The notes under the pieces are model-generated. The model was not told where the DNA came from and did not search any database. It saw only the letters and a list, made by a program, of their open reading frames with translations. Shown here one piece after another: positions 1 to 8,454 of a DNA stretch of 64,000 nt. Each line of letters opens with the position of its first letter. Positions within the stretch are counted from its first letter, which is position 1. Origin of the DNA: Acinetobacter albensis (GTDB lineage Bacteria > Pseudomonadota > Gammaproteobacteria > Pseudomonadales > Moraxellaceae); NCBI RefSeq assembly GCF_900095025.1, contig NZ_FMBK01000004.1:124001-188000 (forward strand), given 5' to 3'. Made by a program: the position numbers and the translations under genes.

Positions 1-891
1 ACATCCTTCTAGTTCTTCTGGTGCATGAGCGCCCCAATCTTGTAAACGCTGAATCACCTGTTTAATCAAAATTTCAGGTGCAGATGCGCCTGCAGTTACC
101 CCAATTTTCGTGTTTTCATTAAACCAGTTTTGATCAAGCTGCTCTGCGTTATCAACCAAATACGCCTGTTTACCCATACGCTCAGCAAGCTCACGCAAAC
201 GATTTGAGTTAGACGAGTTCGGAGAACCGACCACTAACACGACATCACATTGAATCGCCAAATCTCGAACTGCATCTTGGCGGTTTTGGGTCGCATAGCA
301 AATGTCATCTTTACGCGGCCCCTGAATGTGTGGAAATTTGGCTCGCAAGGCATCAATGACTTTGGCAGTATCATCAATGGATAATGTAGTTTGAGTCACA
401 AATGCGACTTTTTCAGGATTTATCACTTCAAGCTGTGCAACATCCTCTTCATCTTCAACCAAGTAAATAGAGCCACCCTTTTTCAGGTCATATTGCCCCA
501 TCGTGCCTTCAACTTCTGGATGGCCTTCATGTCCAATGAGAATCGCCTCGATTCCTTCACGTGCATATTTGGTCACTTCAATATGAACTTTCGTCACTAA
601 AGGACAGGTCGCATCAAATACTTTTAATCCACGACGCTCCGCCTCAATTTGTACCGCTTTAGACACCCCATGCGCGCTAAAAATAACAATATTATCGTCT
701 GGTACTTCATCTAGCTCATCAACAAAAATTGCGCCACGCTGACGTAAATCATCTACGACAAATTTGTTATGAACCACCTCATGGCGGACATAAATAGGTG
801 GATGAAAACACTCAAGTGCTCGATTAACGATCGCAATTGCTCGGTCGACACCTGCACAAAAACCACGTGGATTGGCCAATACAATTTCCAT
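1..891 (-). CDS. ispH: 4-hydroxy-3-methylbut-2-enyl diphosphate reductase IspH (3' end cut off by the window)
   Basis: Last enzyme of the MEP isoprenoid pathway: it reduces HMBPP to IPP and DMAPP with a [4Fe-4S] cluster in the cytoplasm. The reverse strand opens with ATG at 891 and reads [19 protein letters not shown], the family N-terminus with the first cluster cysteine (C12). Further in, the family motifs [10 protein letters not shown] (second cysteine) and [10 protein letters not shown] are readable. About 297 codons are visible. The family is usually near 315 residues, so only about 20 C-terminal residues lie outside the window. It is divergent from gmk, with about 134 bp between the two starts. 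Confidence 0.96.
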   Translation of the reverse strand, partial: MEIVLANPRGFCAGVDRAIAIVNRALECFHPPIYVRHEVVHNKFVVDDLRQRGAIFVDELDEVPDDNIVIFSAHGVSKAVQIEAERRGLKVFDATCPLVTKVHIEVTKYAREGIEAILIGHEGHPEVEGTMGQYDLKKGGSIYLVEDEEDVAQLEVINPEKVAFVTQTTLSIDDTAKVIDALRAKFPHIQGPRKDDICYATQNRQDAVRDLAIQCDVVLVVGSPNSSNSNRLRELAERMGKQAYLVDNAEQLDQNWFNENTKIGVTAGASAPEILIKQVIQRLQDWGAHAPEELEGC

Positions 892-1025
892 AGGACCCTC
901 AATGCTCACTTGAATTTAAATTGAATATTTTGAAATAAATGCAAACAAACTACGATCAGCTCTTTAGTTTGATGATGCTCTACTCTAAAATAGAGAAGAT
1001 ATTTTATCATATCAGGAAAAATATC

Positions 1026-1649
1026 ATGTCGGGTCTCTTGTTTGTCGTTTCTGCTGCATCGGGAACAGGCAAAACATCTCTCGTTAAAGCCCTACTTGAG
1101 CGTGTGAATAATTTACATGTTTCTGTTTCTCATACAACTCGTGGTCAACGTCCTGGTGAACTCGATGGTGTGCATTATCACTTTTCACAAAAAGAAGATT
1201 TTCTCACGCTCGTTAAACAAGACGGATTTATTGAATATGCCGAAGTCTTCGGTAACTATTACGGCACAGCGCAAGCCACCGTTAAACAACAACTGGCCAA
1301 AGGTCATGATGTATTACTTGAAATAGACTGGCAAGGTGCTGAGCAAGTACGCAAACTTTTTCCTGAATCAAAACAAATTTTTATTTTGCCACCGAGCCAA
1401 TATGATTTACGTCAACGCTTGTCCAATCGGGGGACAGATTCAGTTGAAGTGATTGAACACCGTTTAGGTTGTGCAGTTGAAGATATGCAGCATTATCTTA
1501 ATTTTGAATATCTGATTATTAATGATGACTTTAACAAAGCCTTACATGATTTAGAATGTGTCATTATTGCCAATCGCTTAGTGTTATCGCAGCAGGCTGC
1601 ACGTCATGGTGAACTCATTCAAAAATTAATAACACTTGATGAAGAGTGA
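1026..1649 (+). CDS. gmk: Guanylate kinase
   Basis: Phosphorylates GMP/dGMP to GDP/dGDP with ATP, in cytoplasmic purine nucleotide metabolism. From ATG 1026 it encodes 207 residues, the normal size. The P-loop ASGTGKTS is at residues 11-18, and the GMP-binding segment SHTTRGQRPGE follows near residue 35. An upstream in-frame ATG at 939 would add 29 residues with no homology to the family. The 1026 start has an AGGA ribosome-binding site about 8 bases ahead and begins MSGLLFVVS as expected. rpoZ follows at 76 bp on the same strand, and gmk-rpoZ-spoT is a common gammaproteobacterial order. Confidence 0.97.
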   Translation: MSGLLFVVSAASGTGKTSLVKALLERVNNLHVSVSHTTRGQRPGELDGVHYHFSQKEDFLTLVKQDGFIEYAEVFGNYYGTAQATVKQQLAKGHDVLLEIDWQGAEQVRKLFPESKQIFILPPSQYDLRQRLSNRGTDSVEVIEHRLGCAVEDMQHYLNFEYLIINDDFNKALHDLECVIIANRLVLSQQAARHGELIQKLITLDEE

Positions 1650-1725
1650 TTAAAACTTGAGTCTTCGGACAAAGCCTTTTATACTGCTCAGTCTGTTCAG
1701 ATTTACTATTCAAACGAGAATTCTT

Positions 1726-2007
1726 ATGGCACGCGTAACCGTTGAAGATTGTTTAGACCATGTAGACAACCGCTTTGAGCTTGTACTAGTGGCAAGCAAG
1801 CGCGCGCGTCAATTGGCACGTCAAGGTATCGAACCGACTGTAGAGTGGGATAACGATAAACCAACCGTAGTCGCTTTACGTGAAATTGCAATGGGTCATG
1901 TGTCTAAAGACATCTTGAAACAACGCGATCAAGACTATCAAACATCTAGTCTTGATCTTGCTCTTTCTGCAAATAACTTAAATTTAGATGGCTTTTCTTT
2001 CCAATAA
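1726..2007 (+). CDS. rpoZ: RNA polymerase omega subunit
   Basis: Small RNA polymerase subunit that helps fold and recruit beta-prime and forms part of the ppGpp site. It has 93 residues from ATG 1726, beginning [20 protein letters not shown], the classic omega N-terminus. The RARQL and ALREIA segments of the family are also present. The frame is open 23 codons further upstream, but the family start and a GAGA-type ribosome-binding site favour 1726. It lies between gmk and spoT and is closed by its own strong terminator, so spoT is probably transcribed separately. Confidence 0.97.
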   Translation: MARVTVEDCLDHVDNRFELVLVASKRARQLARQGIEPTVEWDNDKPTVVALREIAMGHVSKDILKQRDQDYQTSSLDLALSANNLNLDGFSFQ

Positions 2008-2021
2008 GAAAAAAAATCTTC

Positions 2022-2051
2022 AAAAAGCCTAGTTTTTAACTAGGCTTTTTT
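2022..2051 (+). terminator. Rho-independent terminator after rpoZ
   Basis: A perfect 10-bp stem, AAAAAGCCTA (2022-2031) with TAGGCTTTTT (2041-2050), has a 9-base loop and a T-run. It lies 14 bp after the rpoZ stop. Confidence 0.9.
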
Positions 2052-2239
2052 ATTGGATAACTTTTATATTTGCTCAATAACCGTTATAACATAAGATGAA
2101 AGATCGCATAGAAGAGGATAACCTTCGATCTCTATACCCTCTTTTGCCTCATGCATAAAAAATACACACCTTGTGTCCTATTTTTTATGGAAGGCTAAAC
2201 GGTTTAAATTGTCGTTAATTCAGTAGTAAAAGGTGTTAT

Positions 2240-4345
2240 ATGCCAGGCCCACAGGTCAGCCAAGCCAGACAGCAGCTCAAAATTATTATCGATGCTTATC
2301 TCAGTGTAAGCGAAGTCGAGCGTGTACTTCTGGCTTGCGATTATGCAGATATTGCGCATGATGGCGTAACACGTAAGAGTGGTGAACCTTATATTCTGCA
2401 CCCTATTGCAGTAAGCAGTATACTTTCCCATATGCGTTTGGATGCCGAAACATTGATGGCAGCACTTTTACACGATGTGATTGAAGACACCGAATTCAAT
2501 AAAGACGATATAAGCAAAAATTTCGGACATACTGTTGCAGAACTGGTAGATGGTGTGACGAAACTCAGCCATTCAAGTGATAAAGAATATAACAAGGCTG
2601 CTTCATTCAGAAAAATTTTACAAGCAACCCTGCAAGACCCACGTGTCATCATCATTAAACTCGCAGATCGCTATCATAATATGACGACTTTGGGGTCGTT
2701 ACGCCCAGATAAACGCAGACGTATTGCGCAAGAAACGTTTGATATATTTGTACCGATGGCACGAATTGTCGGCATGAACGAAATGGCCGACAATCTAGAG
2801 CATCTGTGTTATCAAAATCTTGATCTCGATATGTATAACAATATCCAAGAAGCCTTGTTGCAAACCAAACCGAAACGCTGTGATTACCAAAGTTTGTGGG
2901 AAAAAAATCTAACCGACCTATTACAACAACATCAAATATCCGGTCGAATTAAAAAGAAAAACAACAATATTGAATTACTGCGTCATTTTGTTAAAAATGA
3001 CATTAATTTACAAGAACTTACTCATAGTCATGCCTTTGAAATTATCTTGCACAGCATTGCTGACTGTGATCGACTGGCTGAAATTCTACGTGAAAATTTT
3101 CAAATTTTACATTATGAAGATCATATTCGCCGCCCCCTACCGGGTGGTAATCAATCTTTAATGATGCGCTTAAAAGGCGAAAAAACGACTTTATCTTTAA
3201 CGCTACAAACCGAGTTAATGCGTAAAGCTGCGCGCTTCGGAGTGGTTTTGGGTGAAAATGCGCCACAAGCCTGTCGCTCTGCCATTCAGGCCTCAATGCA
3301 AAATTTAAATGTATTAATTGATGGGGCATGTGCAAAAACAACATTTAGTGATTTGCTCGATTATTTACATCAAGAAAAAATCTGGGTCTATACGCCTCAT
3401 GGTCATTTACACGAGCTACCTCAAGGAGCTACAGCAGTCGATTTTGCCTATTCTGCCAGTCTCTTTTTAGGTAATCATGCGGTGGGTGCAAAGATAAATG
3501 GAGAAACCAAACCACTGTCCACCCCATTGATTAGTGGTCAAGTAATTGAAATTATTACTGATGTCTTAGCGACACCTAATCCAGACTGGCTGAGTTTTGT
3601 GAATACTCAAAAGGCACGCCGAGCCTTGCAAAATATTTTGCGTGAACAAGATATTGAAGAACAGCAATTAGTGGGACAACAAGCCTTAAATCGCGCCCTT
3701 AAACTGTTTAATCGCTCCAGTAAAGATTTAACTGAAGCAGATTGGATTGATATCCTGCAATGGCGACATGTCGAAACCAAAGAACAATTATTTGAACAAA
3801 TTGCTGTCGGTGATTTACTGCCACAGTTGGTCGCGAATCATTTATTTGCACATGACCAAAATATCGAAATTCAATTCTCTACCCGTTTAATTCAAGGCAC
3901 TGAAGGGGTGGATGTTAAATATGCACATTGTTGCAACCCTGTATTGGGTGATCCAATACAGGGTCATTTATCACGTCGTGGTTTGATTGTACATCGTGCA
4001 CGTTGTCATAATCTTTTGCATGAGCAGCATTTGCATCCAGAAAATATTATGCCGTTGCAATGGAGTTCTGAAGATATTGAAGATATTAGCTTCAATGCAT
4101 ATTTAAGTATTGACCTGTCAATGAACGACGAGCAAATTTCTGACCTGATTTACCAATGCCGTAAAGAAAAAACTGGGGTAGAAATGGTGCACAATCATGA
4201 CGGAAAAACCTACGTAAATATTGTGGTTCATAACCGCAAACAAATTGCTCAAATTATTCGTGATTTACGTATGCATTTTGGTTTTCCGCGTATTGCGCGC
4301 CTGGGTCAACCCATCAATATTTCTGAGACGTCTAAAGCCAGTTAA
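2240..4345 (+). CDS. spoT: SpoT-type (p)ppGpp hydrolase with decayed synthetase domain
   Basis: Long RelA/SpoT protein of 701 residues that degrades the alarmone (p)ppGpp. The HD hydrolase domain is intact: H54, H78-D79, E82-D83 and D143 in LADRYHNM. The synthetase region (about 200-360) has lost its signatures. The G-Y-x-S-L motif reads GNQSL (303-307), and the E-V-Q-I-R-T segment is not recognisable. A TGS domain follows (about 381-441), then a CC...H...C cluster (AHCCNPVLGD) and a C-terminal ACT domain. Published structural work describes A. baumannii SpoT as hydrolase-only, which agrees with this sequence. A separate RelA would have to make the alarmone. ridA follows 60 bp downstream and may be co-transcribed. 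Confidence 0.96.
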   Translation: MPGPQVSQARQQLKIIIDAYLSVSEVERVLLACDYADIAHDGVTRKSGEPYILHPIAVSSILSHMRLDAETLMAALLHDVIEDTEFNKDDISKNFGHTVAELVDGVTKLSHSSDKEYNKAASFRKILQATLQDPRVIIIKLADRYHNMTTLGSLRPDKRRRIAQETFDIFVPMARIVGMNEMADNLEHLCYQNLDLDMYNNIQEALLQTKPKRCDYQSLWEKNLTDLLQQHQISGRIKKKNNNIELLRHFVKNDINLQELTHSHAFEIILHSIADCDRLAEILRENFQILHYEDHIRRPLPGGNQSLMMRLKGEKTTLSLTLQTELMRKAARFGVVLGENAPQACRSAIQASMQNLNVLIDGACAKTTFSDLLDYLHQEKIWVYTPHGHLHELPQGATAVDFAYSASLFLGNHAVGAKINGETKPLSTPLISGQVIEIITDVLATPNPDWLSFVNTQKARRALQNILREQDIEEQQLVGQQALNRALKLFNRSSKDLTEADWIDILQWRHVETKEQLFEQIAVGDLLPQLVANHLFAHDQNIEIQFSTRLIQGTEGVDVKYAHCCNPVLGDPIQGHLSRRGLIVHRARCHNLLHEQHLHPENIMPLQWSSEDIEDISFNAYLSIDLSMNDEQISDLIYQCRKEKTGVEMVHNHDGKTYVNIVVHNRKQIAQIIRDLRMHFGFPRIARLGQPINISETSKAS

Positions 4346-4405
4346 ATTTAGCATCATCACTTTTATTTGCGCTATCATGCCTCATGCCCATTTAAGGAGA
4401 AATCA

Positions 4406-4792
4406 ATGTCCCGCCAAGTCATTCATACGGAAAATGCACCTGCAGCAATTGGTACGTATTCTCAAGCGATTTTAGTCGAGAATACGCTGTATCTTTCAGG
4501 TCAAATCGGTTTAGATCCGTACAGTATGGAATTGGTTGAAGGAATTGAAGCTCAAATTCGCCGTGTATTTGATAATTTAAAAGCAGTTTGCGAAGCAGCA
4601 GGCGGTTCTTTGGCAGATATCGCCAAGTTAAATATTTTTCTGACTGACCTCTCTCATTTCCAACTGGTCAATCAAATTATGGGTGAATACTTTGCACAAC
4701 CTTATCCTGCACGTGCAGCTTTAGGCGTTGCAAGTTTACCTAAAGATGCTTTGGTTGAAATGGATGGTATTGTCATTATCAACTCTCAATAA
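4406..4792 (+). CDS. ridA: RidA family 2-iminobutanoate/2-iminopropanoate deaminase
   Basis: Hydrolyses reactive enamines and imines formed by PLP-dependent threonine and serine dehydratases, in the cytoplasm. It has 128 residues, the normal RidA length, and forms a trimer in the family. Family motifs visible: [13 protein letters not shown] near the start, [10 protein letters not shown], and a C-terminal [20 protein letters not shown] that carries the conserved arginine. The start at 4406 is fixed by an AAGGAGA ribosome-binding site at 4394-4400. An in-frame ATG at 4367 lies upstream of that site and is not used. It sits just behind spoT, a pairing seen in many proteobacteria. Confidence 0.95.
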   Translation: MSRQVIHTENAPAAIGTYSQAILVENTLYLSGQIGLDPYSMELVEGIEAQIRRVFDNLKAVCEAAGGSLADIAKLNIFLTDLSHFQLVNQIMGEYFAQPYPARAALGVASLPKDALVEMDGIVIINSQ

Positions 4793-4835
4793 GTAATTGC
4801 ATTCACTTTTCAATGAGTATGAAGACAACTTATTT

Positions 4836-4871
4836 AAGCTGATTTTGTTGAGTCAAAGTCAGCTTTTTTAT
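4836..4871 (+). terminator. Rho-independent terminator after ridA
   Basis: A 12-bp stem with one G-T pair, AAGCTGATTTTG (4836-4847) with CAAAGTCAGCTT (4854-4865), is followed by TTTTTT. The rest of the 354-bp gap before bfd is very AT-rich and, apart from the bfd promoter, holds nothing I recognise. Confidence 0.85.
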
Positions 4872-5082
4872 AGAATAAAAATTCTGCTACATTGTCATCA
4901 GTATTAATACACATCCTCTTCAATAAAAATGATCATTTGCCCTCCTCAATACTTTTATTTTTGATTTTAAATAAATTTATAAAAATTAATTACTTATAAA
5001 ATAAGATTATATATACCCAATAAATTGCTGTTTTTTTATTCAAAAACCCAATCATGATTCATCCTTTTTTAAATGAATTTCA

Positions 5083-5112
5083 TTGACAAACGATAATAAT
5101 TATCAATAATAT
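5083..5112 (+). promoter_or_regulatory. bfd promoter with overlapping Fur box
   Basis: A -35 hexamer TTGACA (5083-5088) and a -10 hexamer TAATAT (5107-5112) are 18 bp apart. The spacer and -10 region contain GATAATAATTATCAATAAT (5092-5110), close to the 19-bp Fur consensus GATAATGATAATCATTATC. Iron-loaded Fur bound here would block RNA polymerase, so bfd should be induced when iron is low. The assignment rests on sequence match only. Confidence 0.8.
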
Positions 5113-5146
5113 TACTTATCCTATTTCACTCTTGTGGCGAGACGAA

Positions 5147-5341
5147 ATGTACGTTTGTTTATGTCGTGGTATTACAGATCAAGATATTAAAGATACTGTA
5201 GAAAATGGCGCTGAAAGCTATCGCGAAGTTCGCGATTTACTTGACTTAGGGACTTGTTGTGGTCGCTGTGTACCTGAAGCACGCGCAATCATCAGTGATG
5301 AACTCTCAGAGATTGCTGCCCGTATCTCAATTGCTGCATAA
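5147..5341 (+). CDS. bfd: Bacterioferritin-associated ferredoxin
   Basis: Small [2Fe-2S] protein that delivers electrons to bacterioferritin so that stored ferric iron can be released. It has 64 residues. The four cluster cysteines are C4, C6, C38 and C41, in the MYVCLCRG and CCGRC motifs of the Fer2_BFD fold. The upstream in-frame codons from 5132 are ignored because the family start is MYVCLC. Its promoter carries a Fur box, matching the known induction of bfd on iron starvation. The bacterioferritin gene follows about 320 bp downstream behind its own terminator. Confidence 0.95.
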   Translation: MYVCLCRGITDQDIKDTVENGAESYREVRDLLDLGTCCGRCVPEARAIISDELSEIAARISIAA

Positions 5342-5458
5342 CGTTTAATTTTCGCCACTCTTTCGACTGTATTTTTCATTATTTTAATTTTATTTAGATA
5401 CTCATTAGTTTTTATATATTTTTTGTTCAAGTTTTGATGATCGAAAGATCACTCCTCC

Positions 5459-5486
5459 CCCGCTTATGACTCTAAGCGGGTTTTTT
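5459..5486 (+). terminator. Rho-independent terminator after bfd
   Basis: Stem CCCGCTTA (5459-5466) with TAAGCGGG (5473-5480), six-base loop, then TTTTTT. It separates bfd from bfr. The remaining roughly 175 bp up to bfr must hold the bfr promoter, but no strong consensus stands out. Confidence 0.9.
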
Positions 5487-5662
5487 ATTTTTACCCATAT
5501 CCACTCAACCTTTAATTGTTCTTGATTGCGATTTTCATTTGCCGTTCCATAAATTACTCGCCATTCTGCGGGGAGTTGTTTAATATCATTGAAAGAATGA
5601 TGTTTTTGAGCGCCTGAATATTCATACAGGCTGAAAAGAAAAGATGAAATGGAGTATTGGGT

Positions 5663-6127
5663 ATGAAAGGCAACCGTGATGTAATTAATCAGTTAAATCA
5701 GGTGCTTTATCACCATTTAACCGCCATTAATCAGTATTTCCTCCATTCGCGTATGTTTAATGATTGGGGAATTGAGCAATTGGGTTCAGCAGAATATAAA
5801 GAATCTATTCATCAAATGAAGCATGCTGATAAAATTATTGAACGTATTCTATTTTTAGAAGGTTTACCGAATCTTCAACATTTAGGTAAGTTGTATATTG
5901 GGCAACATACCATTGAAGTAATTCATTGTGATGTGCGTAAAGTCAAAGAAAATATTGAAACCTTACAACAGGCAGTCAGTATTGCAGAACAAGAATTGGA
6001 TTATGTTACCCGTGATCTTGTGCAAGAAATTTTGGAAAAAGAGGAAGAATATTGGGACTGGACGACAACTCAACTCGATCTGGTTGAAAAAGTGGGTCTG
6101 GAAAATTATATTCAAAGCCAAATTTAA
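5663..6127 (+). CDS. bfr: Bacterioferritin, haem-binding type with degenerate ferroxidase centre
   Basis: Ferritin-like subunit of a 24-mer iron storage shell, 154 residues and collinear with E. coli Bfr (158). The haem ligand M52 is kept in QMKHAD. Against E. coli Bfr, four of the six di-iron ligands are replaced: E18 to H, E51 to Q, E94 to V and H130 to Y. Only H54 and E127 remain. Two-subunit bacterioferritins are known in Neisseria and Pseudomonas, where one subunit lacks the ferroxidase site. This subunit probably needs an intact partner encoded elsewhere. The start is ATG 5663 behind GGAG (5651-5654); the TTG two codons upstream is less likely. Confidence 0.93.
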   Translation: MKGNRDVINQLNQVLYHHLTAINQYFLHSRMFNDWGIEQLGSAEYKESIHQMKHADKIIERILFLEGLPNLQHLGKLYIGQHTIEVIHCDVRKVKENIETLQQAVSIAEQELDYVTRDLVQEILEKEEEYWDWTTTQLDLVEKVGLENYIQSQI

Positions 6128-6146
6128 TATCGTTTAATAAAGAGTG

Positions 6147-6175
6147 AAAAGCCAGTCGAAGAGACTGGCTTTTTT
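6147..6175 (+). terminator. Terminator between convergent bfr and pglL
   Basis: AAAAGCCAGTC (6147-6157) pairs with GACTGGCTTTT from 6163, followed by more T. Because A-runs and T-runs flank both sides it can act in both directions, for bfr and for the opposing oligosaccharyltransferase gene. Confidence 0.88.
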
Positions 6176-6193
6176 GCTATTATCCTGTTCTTT

Positions 6194-7840
6194 TTAATCT
6201 TTTTCATTTTCAGTATTTGATTGTGCTAAAGAGGCATAATCATAATCAACTTTACGTATTTTTTTAAGTAACTCCAGTTGATGTCGTGCTTCAGCTTCAT
6301 ATCCATTAAAAGCCAGTATTTTGGCGTATTTAACCAAATCGTATTGTGTCGGATAATTTAACACCATTTCTTGAATCTCCTGCAATTGCTGATGATTAGC
6401 CTTGCTGTAAGGATTCATACGAATCCATGTAATTCGTCGGTTAAACTCTTCCAACAGATAAACTTGATCTTGGTTGGTTATTTTTTCGGGTGTATTTTCA
6501 TAACGCATCGACTGATTCAATTTAGGTACCATGACTGCATAATCCCGCACAATCAAAATACAGAGTAGAACAGCGCCTACATAACCAACACGCATAAAAT
6601 TCGGTGATAAAGTCAGCGCCTTGGTGTTTGTATTTTGTGATTGAACCAAGCCCAATATAAAACCAACAGGTAGTAAGAAATAGGCATAATATTGTGGAAA
6701 TTCCAACATGGCGTGTACCAGTACCGCACCGATCATTAAAATACCAATGACAGATTCAACTGAATTGATCTGTTTATGCAGTTGATAGCCCCAATAGCCA
6801 AAATACGCAAGAAATGGAAGCGCTATGATTAAGCCATTCCAAAGCACAAAATCGATAATAAAATTATGGGCGCTGCGAATCCAAACCGGCCCTTGAAAAT
6901 GCTCACTCACCAAAGCATAAGCAACACTGGTTTGATTCCAGCCATAGCCAAACCAAGGTCGGTCAGCAATCGCATGTAGCATTTGCTCCCAAATGGCTAA
7001 ACGTGACATATCCCCTGTCGCACGTGCAATCACATCTTTGGTTTGAGCAATATTTGCATCGGTAAGTTGTGCAACCAACTGTGTAGCCAAAGGCAGTAAT
7101 AAAATAAAAGCAATAAATAACCCCAACCAAGTCAAGCTATAAAACCACTTTAAGCGAATAAACCCTTTATATTGCTGATATGCGCCATAAAGCAGAATAC
7201 ACAGGCAAGCTACCCATGAAGTACGTGACTGACTTAAAGCAATCGCAAAAATAATCATCACGGCACAAAGGCTCAGCACCCATGTTTTAAGTTTTTGAGT
7301 TTCATATAAGTAAAGACAAGCCATGAGTGACATGACTAAAAAAGTCGCCATATTATTCGGTTGGGCAAAATTGGCATAGGGACGAACTGCATGTTGCATA
7401 TTCACCATACCCGGAATATAGGCGTCTAGGGTTAACCACTGACAGATGGCAATCATTGCAGTAGCAGTGCCTGTAAGCAGCAACACTCCGCTGAGACCAG
7501 TAAAGATCTGTTTACGCTCTATGGGTTCTATCGAAAGATTGTAACCAATCACCATGCTGAACCAGAAGCCTAAAACGAATAAGCTACTCAGCAAAGCTTT
7601 ATCAAAGAAAAATAACGACCCAGAAAAATACTGTACGAGTGGCACACCTGCCAAAAACAATAAAGGCAAGCTCATCATCGGCAGCTTTATTTTGTCTTTT
7701 AAATACAATGCACCCAAGGCAAAGAGCGATAAAAAAGCAAACAATTCGCCTGTATAGGTGACCCAAGGACGGTAATGAATGGGCAAAAGCCAAGCCAATG
7801 CGATAAAAACACTGGCGAGAAGCAATAGAAAAAATTTCAT
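6194..7840 (-). CDS. PglL-family pilin O-oligosaccharyltransferase
   Basis: Inner-membrane enzyme of 548 residues with about a dozen hydrophobic segments. It belongs to the Wzy/WaaL/PglL superfamily, which transfers lipid-linked glycans, here onto protein in the periplasm. Visible signatures: RPYANFAQPNN near residue 153, SQSR at 203-206, and RSAHNFIID with H325 in the place of the catalytic histidine. A soluble C-terminal region (about 430-548) resembles the extra Wzy_C_2-type domain of PglL enzymes. It sits downstream of a type IV pilin gene, as do the ComP-specific PglL and TfpO enzymes in Acinetobacter. The pilin does not end in serine, so ComP/PglL-type internal glycosylation fits better than TfpO. 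The ribosome-binding site is weak. Confidence 0.85.
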   Translation of the reverse strand: MKFFLLLLASVFIALAWLLPIHYRPWVTYTGELFAFLSLFALGALYLKDKIKLPMMSLPLLFLAGVPLVQYFSGSLFFFDKALLSSLFVLGFWFSMVIGYNLSIEPIERKQIFTGLSGVLLLTGTATAMIAICQWLTLDAYIPGMVNMQHAVRPYANFAQPNNMATFLVMSLMACLYLYETQKLKTWVLSLCAVMIIFAIALSQSRTSWVACLCILLYGAYQQYKGFIRLKWFYSLTWLGLFIAFILLLPLATQLVAQLTDANIAQTKDVIARATGDMSRLAIWEQMLHAIADRPWFGYGWNQTSVAYALVSEHFQGPVWIRSAHNFIIDFVLWNGLIIALPFLAYFGYWGYQLHKQINSVESVIGILMIGAVLVHAMLEFPQYYAYFLLPVGFILGLVQSQNTNTKALTLSPNFMRVGYVGAVLLCILIVRDYAVMVPKLNQSMRYENTPEKITNQDQVYLLEEFNRRITWIRMNPYSKANHQQLQEIQEMVLNYPTQYDLVKYAKILAFNGYEAEARHQLELLKKIRKVDYDYASLAQSNTENEKD

Positions 7841-7889
7841 ATTTAAAGCGACAAAATAGACTGGCGCTATGATAGTGAAAATTACGTTT

Positions 7890-8216
7890 TAGCGCAGTAT
7901 TTTTAGTGTACTGCCACGGTCTTAAATCAACGATTTTAACCACTTCACCTTTATCATTTATAAGTACCGTCATATCTACAGCACTTGCTTTGATAGGTAA
8001 AAATGCAGTGGCTTTTGGATATTTTACTAAGGTTTTTTCTACTACAGCTTTATCATTGTATTGCGGTAATAATTCGAGTGATTGTGCACGTTTTTGTATG
8101 TGTTCTTTGGTTTGAGCAAAGTCAACATAACGTTATGTTCTTTGTGCAAGTGATATACCACCCAACACTTCTGCAAACATATCATTATTACGTTGTTTAA
8201 TATTATTTACGGAATT
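7890..8216 (-). pseudogene. Remnant of a TfpZ-like type IV pilin accessory gene
   Basis: On the reverse strand one frame reads through about 100 codons of protein-like sequence between pilin and pglL. It runs FAEVLGGISLAQRT, then an in-frame TAA at 8133-8135, then RYVDFAQTKEHIQKR, YPKATAFLPIKASAVD and MTVLINDKGEVVKIVDLRPW. From memory this resembles the C-terminal half of TfpX/TfpZ pilin accessory proteins, which end in LP...DMTV...DLxPW-like motifs. The N-terminal membrane half is absent: two stops (8232-8237) and AT-rich sequence replace it. A single G-to-T change (GAA to TAA) would explain the internal stop. Decay is clear from the sequence; the family name is less certain. Confidence 0.55.
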
Positions 8217-8412
8217 AACTGTGATAGTAATTTATTAGTTTTACTATAATTTAATTCTAATTCAGGTTAAATTTTATTATTTTTGAAATAAATTATTTTT
8301 CCTGATCCATAATCTTTTTTAAAAAATTATTTTTGATTGTTGTGTGCCGAATTATTATAAAATTAAAGCTTCAACAAATATAACTTGCTCTATTTTCATT
8401 TAAATATTGAAT

Positions 8413-8440
8413 AAAAAACGCATCTTACGATGCGTTTTTT
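8413..8440 (-). terminator. Terminator after the pilin gene
   Basis: CGCATC (8419-8424) pairs with GATGCG (8429-8434), loop TTAC, flanked by six A and six T. It lies 14 bp beyond the pilin stop on the reverse strand. It suggests the pilin is mostly a single-gene transcript, with pglL reached by read-through or its own promoter. Confidence 0.88.
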
Positions 8441-8454
8441 ATATAGAAAACTAA

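Noticed and set aside
939..1025. N-terminal extension of guanylate kinase by 29 residues.
   Set aside because: The family start is at 1026 with a ribosome-binding site, and the extension has no similarity to the family.
7602..7973. A reverse-strand open frame of 123 codons starting MTVLINDKGEV.
   Set aside because: Only its first part is protein-like and it continues the upstream remnant across an in-frame stop; the rest is an out-of-frame shadow of pglL. I annotate the remnant as a pseudogene instead.
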